A stretch of DNA of 14,015 nucleotides from assembly GCA_016789785.1 (NCBI GenBank), contig JAEUQE010000234.1, positions 1 to 14,015 on the forward strand. Reading direction: 5' to 3'. Under the pieces are notes generated by a model. It had not been told where the DNA came from, ran no database searches, and worked only from the letters and a program-made list of their open reading frames with translations. The position numbers and the translations under genes are program-made. The stretch comes from Bryobacterales bacterium. Lineage in GTDB: Bacteria > Acidobacteriota > Terriglobia > Bryobacterales > Bryobacteraceae. This document shows positions 7,825-14,015 of this stretch, in pieces (within the stretch, counting starts at the first letter, position 1; every line of letters begins with the position of its first letter).

Positions 7825-7849
7825 TCAGCGGGTCCTAGCACCCCGCTGA
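7825..7849. promoter_or_regulatory. Inverted repeat, possible operator or transcript hairpin
   Basis: TCAGCGGG (7825-7832) and CCCGCTGA (7842-7849) are perfect eight-base inverted repeats around a nine-base loop. No T-run follows on either strand, so an intrinsic terminator is unlikely. An operator is possible. Confidence 0.3.
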
Positions 7850-7973
7850 TCCAAGGTTCAGTAGGCCAGGATACACAAGTGCCTGCCCGAGAGAAGGAGC
7901 GAGGGTGTTTTTGAGTCAACCGGTTCCCGCAATGGCCCCTCCCTCGCCAGCCAACAAAATCGGTACAGCCCTC

Positions 7974-8002
7974 TTGCATCTCGCGCAAGGGTCTGGTAGA
8001 TT
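7974..8002 (+). promoter_or_regulatory. Candidate promoter of the MFS transporter gene
   Basis: TTGCAT (7974-7979) and TAGATT (7997-8002) are separated by 17 bases and would give a leader of about 40 bases before GTG 8048. The -35 is weak (TTG only). CTTGC and GCAAG form a small inverted repeat over the -35, a possible operator. Confidence 0.3.
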
Positions 8003-8047
8003 TCCCCTTTGCCACATCGTATACAGTTTGCCGAGGGAGCTTAACCT

Positions 8048-9370
8048 GTGGCGCCCTGGCAGGCCCGGTCCGCCACCGACCCGCGTCCACTGCCTCCTGT
8101 CCGGAGGCAGATCCGGTGGCGGATTCTGGGCCTTCTTTTTTTGGTCACCGTTATCAACTTCATCGACCGGCAGTCCCTTTCCGTCGTCGCGCCCATCCTC
8201 ACCAAGTCTCTGAACCTCTCCAACGAGGACTACGGTCACATTGTGGCTGCCTTTCAGGCCGGCATGATGTTGGGGGAGTTCCCCATGGGCATTCTGATGG
8301 ACCGCAAGGGCGTCCGGTTAGGGCTTTCCTTCGCGGTGGTGTGGTGGTCCATCGCCAACGCTTTGCACGCCTTCGCTACCCTTAAGTGGCAGTTCATGAG
8401 CCTCCGCTTCTGGCTGGGCACAGGCGAGTGCGGCAATTACTCCGGCGGCAACAAGGTGGTGTCGCAATGGTTCCCCGTGAAGGAGCGCGCTCTGGCGGTC
8501 GGCATCTTCAATAGCGGCTCGATGATTGGGTCCGTGGTCGCACAACCGCTTCTGGTCGCATCGATTCTTTCCTTTGGCTGGCAATCGGCATTCCTTTTGC
8601 CCAGTGCGGTTGGCGTCCTATGGATGCTGCTCTGGTCGCGCACCTACTGCGAGATGACGGCCCATCCCGAAATCAGCGATGCCGAGCGGCTTTACATCGC
8701 CGGCGATCAGGCGGTGGCATCCGGCGCGCCCCCGAACAATCTTGAGCTGCTGCGTTTCAAACAGACGTGGGCACTGATGTTCTGCCGCATGCTGGTGGGC
8801 CCGGTGGTGCAGTTCTATATCTTCTGGCTGCCACTCTATCTGAGCCGCGTCCATCACTTCGACCTGAAACAGATCGGCATGTTCGCGTGGATGCCGTGGC
8901 TGTTTGGCGATATCGGCAGCGTCGGGGGCGGCTGGGTTGCGGGGGAGTTGCTTCGCCGCGGCTACACGGTAACGGTGGCGCGGCGGATTACGATGGGGCT
9001 TGGCGCCTCGCTGTGCCTCTGCAGTCTGGCCGTGGCGGCGTCCTCGTCGGCAGCATCAGCGCTTGGATGGATTTGCGCCGTTCTTTTCGGACATACGTTC
9101 CTTTCGGCGAACATGTTTGCCGCCATCTCGGACACGTTCCCACAGAACGCCGTGGGCCGTGTGACGGCGCTGACGGGCATCGCGGGTGGGATCAGCGGGA
9201 TGGCCTTCCCCGTCATCGCGGGCAAGTTGATCGACCGTATTTCTTATGAGCCGGTGTTTCTGCTCGCTGCGGCGATGCCGGCGGCCGGGTGCCTGATTCT
9301 GTTCACGGTGCTGGGCCGCATCGGCGAGGTGCGACTTGGGGAACCGGGCCCCGCGACTTCCGTCCACTGA
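8048..9370 (+). CDS. MFS transporter, anion:cation symporter family (hexuronate-type)
   Basis: The 440-residue protein has about 12 hydrophobic helices, the normal size for a major facilitator superfamily carrier of the inner membrane. Features of the ACS subfamily (ExuT, GudP and relatives) are visible. The first helix reads RWRILGLLFLVTVINFIDRQ (residues 23-42). Motif A is GILMDRKGVR (81-90). The region GTGECGNYSGGNKVVSQWFP (124-143) and ERALAVGIFNSGS (146-158) matches the conserved loop and helix 5 of hexuronate and glucarate carriers. The likely substrate is a hexuronate or similar organic anion taken up with protons, but specificity cannot be fixed from sequence. The start is GTG 8048, with GGGAG eight bases upstream. 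It stands alone: no sugar-acid enzyme gene adjoins it, and rplA follows after a 172-base gap with its own promoter. Confidence 0.9.
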   Translation: MAPWQARSATDPRPLPPVRRQIRWRILGLLFLVTVINFIDRQSLSVVAPILTKSLNLSNEDYGHIVAAFQAGMMLGEFPMGILMDRKGVRLGLSFAVVWWSIANALHAFATLKWQFMSLRFWLGTGECGNYSGGNKVVSQWFPVKERALAVGIFNSGSMIGSVVAQPLLVASILSFGWQSAFLLPSAVGVLWMLLWSRTYCEMTAHPEISDAERLYIAGDQAVASGAPPNNLELLRFKQTWALMFCRMLVGPVVQFYIFWLPLYLSRVHHFDLKQIGMFAWMPWLFGDIGSVGGGWVAGELLRRGYTVTVARRITMGLGASLCLCSLAVAASSSAASALGWICAVLFGHTFLSANMFAAISDTFPQNAVGRVTALTGIAGGISGMAFPVIAGKLIDRISYEPVFLLAAAMPAAGCLILFTVLGRIGEVRLGEPGPATSVH

Positions 9371-9415
9371 GTCCGAATGCGCGGTTGCCTGAACAGGTTT
9401 GGTTTGGAGGGCAAC

Positions 9416-9444
9416 TTGCAACTGCTTCTCTGACCTGCTATCCT
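9416..9444 (+). promoter_or_regulatory. Extended -10 promoter of rplA-rplJ-rplL
   Basis: TTGCAA (9416-9421), a 17-base spacer and TATCCT (9439-9444), with TGC directly before the -10, make an extended -10 promoter. It lies about 100 bases before rplA ATG 9543, giving a leader of roughly 90 bases. Its position just behind the MFS gene indicates that the ribosomal genes are transcribed on their own. Confidence 0.5.
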
Positions 9445-9542
9445 CAACAATTGCGTCACTCACGACGCGATCACTTGGGAGGCTGGCCCGCAGGAGTTGT
9501 TCCTCAGGGACACACCGGACAGCCGTTAGGACCATTCACATC

Positions 9543-10247
9543 ATGGCCAAAGTAGGTAAGAAATTTCTTGCCGCCTCCAAACTTGTGGAGGCGCGCGATT
9601 ATAGCCTCGAAGAGGCAGTACCTCTCGTCCAAAAAATCAAGTTCGCCAAATTCGATGAGACCGTCGAGGTGCACATGCGCCTTGGCGTCGACCCCAAGCA
9701 TGCCGACCAGATGGTGCGCGGTACCATCGTGCTTCCGAACGGACTCGGCAAGTCGAAAAAGGTCCTGGTCATCGCGTCGGGCGATAAGATCCGTGAGGCG
9801 CTCGAATCCGGAGCGGACTTCGCGGGCGGGGAAGAGATGGTAAACAAGATCCAGACTGAAAACTGGATGGATTATGACGCCGTGGTCGCCACCCCCGACA
9901 TGATGCGTTCCGTCGGCCGGTTGGGTAAGATCCTCGGACCCCGTGGTCTGATGCCGAACCCCAAGACGGGCACGGTGACGGCGGATGTCGTCAAGGCGGT
10001 CCAGGAAGTGAAAGCCGGTAAGGTCGAGTTTCGTGTCGACAAGACCGGCGTCATTCACGCCCCTGTGGGTAAGGTGAGCTTCGCCACCGACAAGTTGCTG
10101 GAGAACGCCAGCACCCTGATCGGCGCGGTGGTTCGAGCCAAGCCCGCCGCAGCGAAGGGCAAGTACGTCAAGAGCCTGACCTTGTGCTCCACGATGGGGC
10201 CGGGAGTGCATATCGACGTGACCAAGTACAACACGAAAATCGCGTAA
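9543..10247 (+). CDS. rplA: 50S ribosomal protein L1
   Basis: The 234-residue product has the same length as E. coli L1 and the family signature around [20 protein letters not shown] (residues about 122-141), followed by [23 protein letters not shown]1 binds 23S rRNA at the mobile L1 stalk, helps release tRNA from the E site, and in many bacteria represses its own operon by binding the mRNA. ATG 9543 gives the usual MAKVGKKF start; the frame is open upstream to 9399 but those residues do not resemble L1. AGGA lies 11 bases before the ATG. It is followed by rplJ after 21 bases, so the two are co-transcribed. The usual upstream partner rplK (L11) is not present. Confidence 0.98.
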   Translation: MAKVGKKFLAASKLVEARDYSLEEAVPLVQKIKFAKFDETVEVHMRLGVDPKHADQMVRGTIVLPNGLGKSKKVLVIASGDKIREALESGADFAGGEEMVNKIQTENWMDYDAVVATPDMMRSVGRLGKILGPRGLMPNPKTGTVTADVVKAVQEVKAGKVEFRVDKTGVIHAPVGKVSFATDKLLENASTLIGAVVRAKPAAAKGKYVKSLTLCSTMGPGVHIDVTKYNTKIA

Positions 10248-10268
10248 CCCTGTTCCGGAGCTACTTCA

Positions 10269-10796
10269 ATGAAAAAGAAAGCTGACAAAAAGAAAGACGG
10301 CGAAATCCTGCGCGAGCAGATCATGAGCGCTCCGAACATGTTTGTGACGGGCTTCGAAAAGCTGACCGTTGCACAGGATTACGAGCTTCGCAAGACAATT
10401 AAACAGGCCGGTGGCGACTATTCGGTGGTGAAGAACACCATCGCCGAGAAGGCCTCGGTGGGCACTCCTGCCGAAAAACTGATGCAAGGGCTGCGCGGCA
10501 TGACCTCCATCGCCTACACCTCCGGCGATGCGGTCGGCCTCGCCAAGGCGCTCACCACTTACGCCAAGGCGAATCCCAAGCTGACATTCAAAGCCGGTAT
10601 GGTGGAAGGCCGCGCGATCGACGTCAAGGAGATCCAGGACCTCGCCAGCATGCCGCCGCGCGAAGAGATTATCGCCAAGCTGCTGTGGCTGATGAACGCT
10701 CCGGCCCAGCGTTTGGTCTCGGCGATGAGCGGCGTCGGCCGCAACCTCGCGGTCGTTGTCGATCAGGGCGTCAAGGAAAACAAGTTTAGTGCTTAG
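10269..10796 (+). CDS. rplJ: 50S ribosomal protein L10
   Basis: The 175-residue protein is L10, the stalk-base protein that anchors the L7/L12 dimers and binds 23S rRNA with L11. Family features include the N-terminal RNA-binding part (FVTGFEKLTVAQDYELRK and YSVVKNTIAEKA) and a C-terminal helix for L7/L12 docking (SAMSGVGRNLAVVVDQG). A lysine-rich start (MKKKADKKKDG) is slightly longer than in E. coli L10 (165 residues). GGAG lies eight bases before ATG 10269. It sits between rplA and rplL, the standard order. The gap to rplA is only 21 bases, too short for the L10 leader that lies between these genes in E. coli. Confidence 0.97.
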   Translation: MKKKADKKKDGEILREQIMSAPNMFVTGFEKLTVAQDYELRKTIKQAGGDYSVVKNTIAEKASVGTPAEKLMQGLRGMTSIAYTSGDAVGLAKALTTYAKANPKLTFKAGMVEGRAIDVKEIQDLASMPPREEIIAKLLWLMNAPAQRLVSAMSGVGRNLAVVVDQGVKENKFSA

Positions 10797-10849
10797 CAGC
10801 GTCAAGCCTGCGGCATCAAGTTTCAAAAGGAAATAGGGAGTAATTTGAA

Positions 10850-11233
10850 ATGGCGGACATCAACGCAATTGCTGAACAGATTCAAGGGCTGACGTTGCTC
10901 GAAGCTTCTCAGCTCGTCAAGATGTTGGAAGAGCGCCTCGGCGTTTCGGCGGCGGCTGCCGCTGTGGCCGTGGCGGCCCCGGCTGCCGGCGCTGCCGCCG
11001 CGGCCCCGGCTGTGGAAGAAAAGACCGAGTTCACCGTGGTTCTCACGGCTGCCGGCGCCAACAAGATCAACGTCATCAAGGTGGTTCGCGAAATCACCAG
11101 CCTCGGCTTGAAGGAAGCCAAGGATCTGGTGGACGGCGCGCCGAAGACCATCAAGGAAGGCGTCAACAAGGACGAAGCCGAGTCGATCAAGAAGAAGTTC
11201 ACCGATGCCGGCGCAACGGTGGAAGTGAAGTAA
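10850..11233 (+). CDS. rplL: 50S ribosomal protein L7/L12
   Basis: The 127-residue acidic protein is L7/L12, present as multiple dimers on the ribosomal stalk where it recruits and activates the translational GTPases. The N-terminal dimerisation domain ([31 protein letters not shown], positions 2-32) is followed by an unusually alanine-rich flexible hinge (about 33-56) and the conserved C-terminal domain (about 58-127) with [23 protein letters not shown] lies nine bases before ATG 10850. It is the last gene of the rplA-rplJ-rplL unit: a strong terminator follows, and rpoB, its usual downstream neighbour, is absent. Confidence 0.98.
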   Translation: MADINAIAEQIQGLTLLEASQLVKMLEERLGVSAAAAAVAVAAPAAGAAAAAPAVEEKTEFTVVLTAAGANKINVIKVVREITSLGLKEAKDLVDGAPKTIKEGVNKDEAESIKKKFTDAGATVEVK

Positions 11234-11270
11234 CTCGTCGCTCCGCACAACTTACCTGATTCGCACCTCG

Positions 11271-11305
11271 AACGCCGTCCCTCTCCGGGGCGGCGTTTTG
11301 CTTTC
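11271..11305 (+). terminator. Intrinsic terminator after rplL
   Basis: AACGCCG-TCCC (11271-11281), a TCTCC loop and GGGG-CGGCGTT (11287-11297) form an 11-base-pair GC-rich stem with one T-G pair, followed directly by TT-G-C-TTT. It starts 38 bases after the rplL stop and closes the ribosomal transcription unit. Confidence 0.85.
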
Positions 11306-11507
11306 TCGCGCGCCGGCGAAAGGATACGCGCGAAGACCGATGCCGAGCGGGCTCTTTTGCCAGCCGGATTTGGTCTGCTGGCAAATCGCTGAAGGCCCCG
11401 GCCTGGTGTGCCGTTCGAATTCGCACGAGCGGGAAGCGGTGGCAGCCGTTGCGGCCGGGCCGCGTCCTTGCCTCCTTCTCTCCCGGCTCCTGATAGACTC
11501 AATCCCT

Positions 11508-13043
11508 ATGAAGCCTGTGTCCGTGTTGATTCTGCTTTCCTTGCCGATGCTTGCAGCCGACTGCGAAGGGCTCGCCAAGCTCTCGCTTCCGAACACCACC
11601 ATCACCGTGGCCCAGACCGTGACTACGGGTTCCGTTCAGCCTCCTTACGGCGGAGCCATCTCGAACCTTCCTGCGATCTGCCGCGTTGCGGGCTCGATCA
11701 AACCGTCGTCCGATTCGGACATTCAGTTCGAAGTCTGGATGCCGGTCTCGAATTGGACGAAGAAGTTCCAGGGCGTGGGCAACGGCGGATTCGCTGGGGC
11801 GATCAGCTTTGGAGGGCTTGCGGATGCGGTCCGCAACGGGTATGCCGCGGCGTCGACCGACACGGGACACCGCGCCGGCGGGCAGGATGCGCAGTGGGCT
11901 TTGCATCATCCCGAGAAGATCATCGACTACGGCCATCGTGCGATCCATGAAATGACCGTCAAGGGCAGGGCCATTGTGGCGGCTTACTATGGTGAGCAGC
12001 CCAAACGGTCCTACTTCACCTCCTGCTCCAACGGTGGACGTCAGGCTCTGATGGAAGCGCAGCGGTATCCGAACGACTATGACGGCATCATTGCGGGCGC
12101 GCCCGCGAACTATTGGACGCACCTGCTGACTACGGCCGCGAAGAACGTGAAGCTGCTGTCCGACCCGGCCGCATACATCTCCGCGAAGAAGCTGCCCGCC
12201 ATTGAGGCCGCGGCGCTCACTGCGTGCGATCTCAATGATCAGGTGAAGGATGCTGTGGTGGAGAACCCAGCGGCGTGCCGCTTCGATCCATCCGTGCTTC
12301 TGTGCAAAGGCTCCGAGAATGATCAGTGCCTGACCGAGCCGCAGGTGAAGGCGCTGCGAGGCATCTACGATGGTCTTCGCGACAAGAGTGGCAAGTTGCT
12401 TTTCCCCGGCTATCCCATGTCGGGCGAAGCGGACCGGGCGGGTTGGGCGCCATGGATCACGGGGCTGGTGCTGGAGAAGAGTTCGATGTACGCGTTCTCG
12501 TCGAACTTCTTCAAGTACATGGTCTACAGCGATTCCAATTGGGACCCCAAGGGCTTCGATGTGGATCGCGATCTGAAAGCCGCGATGAAGCTCGCGCCGG
12601 TGTTGAATGCGACCGATCCGAATTTGAAGCCCTTCTATGATCGCGGAGGCAAGTTGATTCTCTATCATGGCTGGTGCGACGCGGCGATTCCCGCGGGCAA
12701 CGCGATCAACTACTACGAGAGCGTGGTGAAGAAGATGGGGGCCAGGCGAGCCTCGGAGTTCGTGCGGCTCTTCATGCTGCCCGGTGTGCAGCACTGCTCG
12801 GGCGGCACGGGTCCCAGCGCATTCGGACAAGGTGGAACGGCGCGGGGCGATGCGTCGGCGAATGTGGCCGCGGCGCTGGAACGATGGGTGGAGCAGGGCG
12901 TTGCACCGGAGCAGATTGTGGCGGCGCGGCAGAAGCCGAATCGCACGCGTCCGCTGTGTGCGTATCCGAAGACTGCGCGTTACAAGGGGAGCGGGTCGAC
13001 GGATGAAGCGGCGAACTTCGAGTGTGTGGCTGCGAAGAAATAG
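11508..13043 (+). CDS. Secreted tannase / feruloyl esterase family protein
   Basis: The 511-residue protein starts with a signal peptide (MKPVSVLILLSLPMLAA, cleavage near residue 17) and belongs to the tannase/feruloyl esterase family of secreted serine hydrolases. The CS-D-HC catalytic arrangement is visible: Cys173-Ser174 in SYFTSCSNGGRQAL, Asp391 in YHGWCDAAIP, and His429-Cys430 in LPGVQHCSGG, where the two Cys normally form a disulfide holding Ser and His together. CDLNDQVKDAV (240-250) with CRFDP resembles the family's calcium-binding lid loop. Family members cleave ester bonds of gallate, ferulate or related aromatic acids in plant polymers, or MHET-like esters; the exact substrate cannot be told. 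ATG 11508 is chosen because the signal peptide begins there; the frame is open to 11298 but would overlap the rplL terminator. There is no Shine-Dalgarno site, and TAGACT at 11494-11499 could be a -10 for a leaderless mRNA. Confidence 0.93.
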   Translation: MKPVSVLILLSLPMLAADCEGLAKLSLPNTTITVAQTVTTGSVQPPYGGAISNLPAICRVAGSIKPSSDSDIQFEVWMPVSNWTKKFQGVGNGGFAGAISFGGLADAVRNGYAAASTDTGHRAGGQDAQWALHHPEKIIDYGHRAIHEMTVKGRAIVAAYYGEQPKRSYFTSCSNGGRQALMEAQRYPNDYDGIIAGAPANYWTHLLTTAAKNVKLLSDPAAYISAKKLPAIEAAALTACDLNDQVKDAVVENPAACRFDPSVLLCKGSENDQCLTEPQVKALRGIYDGLRDKSGKLLFPGYPMSGEADRAGWAPWITGLVLEKSSMYAFSSNFFKYMVYSDSNWDPKGFDVDRDLKAAMKLAPVLNATDPNLKPFYDRGGKLILYHGWCDAAIPAGNAINYYESVVKKMGARRASEFVRLFMLPGVQHCSGGTGPSAFGQGGTARGDASANVAAALERWVEQGVAPEQIVAARQKPNRTRPLCAYPKTARYKGSGSTDEAANFECVAAKK

Positions 13044-13053
13044 GGGACGGTCG

Positions 13054-13148
13054 AGACGGTTGAAGCTTCCTTGACGTCATGCTCCAGACGGTTGACGAGG
13101 GGCGCGTGATCCGTCATAGACGGCTTGGTACGGTAAGATATTGGTACG
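13054..13148 (+). repeat. Phased direct repeats in front of the antitoxin gene
   Basis: AGACGGTTGA occurs at 13054-13063 and 13086-13095, and a third copy of its core, AGACGG-C-TTG, at 13118-13127: exactly 32 bases apart each time. The last overlaps a palindrome CCGTC-ATA-GACGG (13111-13123). TTGGTACG then occurs at 13125-13132 and 13141-13148, 16 bases apart, ending at the ATG. This is the likely operator and promoter region for autoregulation by the AbrB-type antitoxin. TAAGAT (13134-13139) is a possible -10. Confidence 0.5.
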
Positions 13149-13406
13149 ATGCAGACCCGCATTTCCCGCAAGGGGCAGGTTGTTCTTCCTGACGAAATCC
13201 TGCGAGAGCTCGGACTTCGCCCGGGCGACGCTCTGGATGCGAGCGTGAAGCGAGGGCAGATCGTCCTGACCCCCCGGCAATCGCGCCCCGCGAAGGCCGC
13301 CATCGGACGCGACGCAGTTACTGGTCTGCCGGTCCTGAGTGCGGGTCCGGGGGCTCCACAACTAACCAGCGAGCAGGTTCAGGATATTCTGTCAAACCTT
13401 CCGTGA
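13149..13406 (+). CDS. AbrB/MazE-like antitoxin (VapB type)
   Basis: The 85-residue protein has an N-terminal swapped-hairpin AbrB/SpoVT fold, shown by TRISRKGQVVLPDEILRELG and LRPGDALDASVKRGQIVLTP (residues about 3-42). This is the DNA-binding dimer domain of VapB/MazE antitoxins. The C-terminal tail (about 45-85, ending SEQVQDILSNLP) would wrap the toxin. In intact type II systems the antitoxin neutralises the PIN-domain nuclease and, with it, represses the operon. The stop TGA overlaps the GTG start of the toxin frame (GTGA), a typical coupled toxin-antitoxin arrangement. No Shine-Dalgarno site precedes ATG 13149; the TTGGTACG repeat abuts it, so the mRNA may be leaderless. Confidence 0.85.
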   Translation: MQTRISRKGQVVLPDEILRELGLRPGDALDASVKRGQIVLTPRQSRPAKAAIGRDAVTGLPVLSAGPGAPQLTSEQVQDILSNLP

Positions 13407-13863
13407 GATATCTTCTCGATGTCAACGCGTTAATCGCGCTCGGCTTTCTGGAGCACGAATTTCATGAGCGTGTCGCTTGTGGGTGCAGAGCCTCCCGAAA
13501 GGGACAGGGTGCGAATTACTGACATGCGCGATCACCGAACTGGGATTCGTTCGTGTGCTGTCGCAAGCTCCGCACTATGGACTCACCTTGGCTCAGTCAA
13601 GGGCGATCTTGGTTAGGCTCAAGCGGCAGCGAGAAGTCCCGTTGGAGTTCATCGCTGACGACCACGACATCTCCCGGCTTCCTTTGTGGGTAAAGAGCGG
13701 GCGGCAGACCACGGACGGCCATTTGCTGGAGTTGGCAAAGGCAAACGACGCCGCTCTTGCGACCCTGGACGAAAGGATTCCTTTTGCATTTGTGATTCCA
13801 GCCCCAGACCTAGGCCGACACCCACCGAAAACCGGTGAGCGAAATGGGCCCGTTCAGTTTTGA
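13403..13863 (+). pseudogene. VapC-type PIN-domain toxin, broken by a -1 frameshift
   Basis: The toxin starts with GTG 13403, overlapping the antitoxin stop, and reads MRYLLDVNALIALGFLEHEF, the first PIN beta-strand with the catalytic Asp6. After HERVA the frame continues with unrelated residues to a TGA at 13520-13522. The rest of the PIN domain is in another frame from about 13477: WVQSLPKG, then LLTCAITELGFVRVLSQ, TTDGHLLELAKAND and ALATLDERI, ending at the TGA at 13861-13863. One missing base near 13476-13479 explains this; adding one there restores the expected order and all four acidic PIN residues. Intact VapC proteins are ribonucleases that cut tRNA or rRNA. No slippery heptamer is seen at the junction, so programmed shifting is unlikely. 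Either a recent mutation inactivated the toxin or the base is a sequencing error. Confidence 0.85.
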
Positions 13864-14015
13864 GACGATTGAACAATGACGCGCGAGGACGTATTCGACC
13901 TGAACCCGATCCTGTACTAGTTGGAAGAACGGTTGGGTGGGTGTTAGCGATCGCCGCGAAACGTAGATTTCTGGACGCCCGCCGGGGGATACGGAGAGAG
14001 CGATCGGAGCTTCCG

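Larger units (their letters stand above)
7607..8047. other. Divergent regulatory region with no gene
   Basis: The 441 bases separate two divergent start codons. I see no credible coding frame. The region holds a candidate promoter for each flanking gene (7685-7714 minus, 7974-8002 plus), a CRP/FNR-like palindrome (7747-7762), an eight-base-pair hairpin (7825-7849) and a short GATAGC tandem (7784-7795) next to the palindrome. This is more palindromic structure than the other gaps carry, which suggests regulated expression of one or both genes. Confidence 0.6.

Noticed and set aside
11499..12830. A 443-residue minus-strand frame opposite the tannase-family gene.
   Set aside because: It is the antisense shadow of a gene with intact catalytic motifs. 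Long antisense frames are common in GC-rich DNA.
13470..13485. Programmed ribosomal frameshifting as the explanation of the split PIN toxin.
   Set aside because: There is no slippery heptamer or evident downstream stem at the junction, and vapC genes are not known to need a frameshift.
13877..13921. A small frame starting ATG ACG CGC GAG (MTREDVFDLNPILY, then stop), and an overlapping frame open to the right edge.
   Set aside because: Only 14 residues before the stop, no recognisable family, and no clear ribosome site. The longer overlapping frame is arginine-rich and looks non-coding. The window ends too soon to judge.

Overview
The window looks like chromosomal DNA of a high-GC, Gram-negative soil bacterium, most likely an acidobacterium of the Bryobacter/Solibacter type. 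This is inferred from the mixture of genes rather than from any marker comparison: a secreted Ig-like protein of a style common in that group, a winged-helix regulator fused to a periplasmic beta-propeller, a Tat-exported Gfo/Idh/MocA oxidoreductase, a hexuronate-type MFS carrier and a tannase/feruloyl-esterase-family enzyme. The overall impression is of a decomposer of plant and microbial polymers.

Layout. 1-599 (minus): N-terminal part of a secreted Ig-like protein that runs off the left edge and appears to start on ATT. 600-1007: gene-free, with tandem CTTGyAATC repeats. 1008-3299 (plus): ToxR/CadC-like one-component transmembrane regulator with a beta-propeller and a LamG-like outer domain. 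3300-3574: short convergent gap. 3575-4861 (minus): Tat-exported Gfo/Idh/MocA oxidoreductase. 4862-5134: gap with a REP-like palindrome and a candidate promoter. 5135-7606 (minus): membrane HD-GYP/GAF/GGDEF cyclic-di-GMP protein with both catalytic sites intact. 7607-8047: divergent regulatory region with promoters, a CRP/FNR-like palindrome and a hairpin. 8048-9370 (plus): MFS transporter. 9543-11233 (plus): rplA-rplJ-rplL with its own promoter and a strong intrinsic terminator. 11508-13043 (plus): secreted tannase/feruloyl-esterase-family protein. 13149-13863 (plus): AbrB-type antitoxin followed by a PIN-domain toxin broken by a single-base frameshift. 13864-14015: nothing recognisable.

How it works together. 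Most genes are single transcription units rather than one operon. The regulator, oxidoreductase, transporter and esterase fit sensing, uptake and breakdown of plant-derived compounds, but no shared operon proves a common pathway. The ribosomal cluster is a self-contained unit, lacking the secE-nusG-rplK genes that usually precede it and the rpoBC genes that usually follow.

No clearly novel multi-gene system is visible. The points most worth a second look are the probable AUU start codon, the regulator with its adjacent 11-bp-period repeats, the phased repeats in front of the toxin-antitoxin genes with the frameshifted toxin, and the detached rplA-rplJ-rplL unit.
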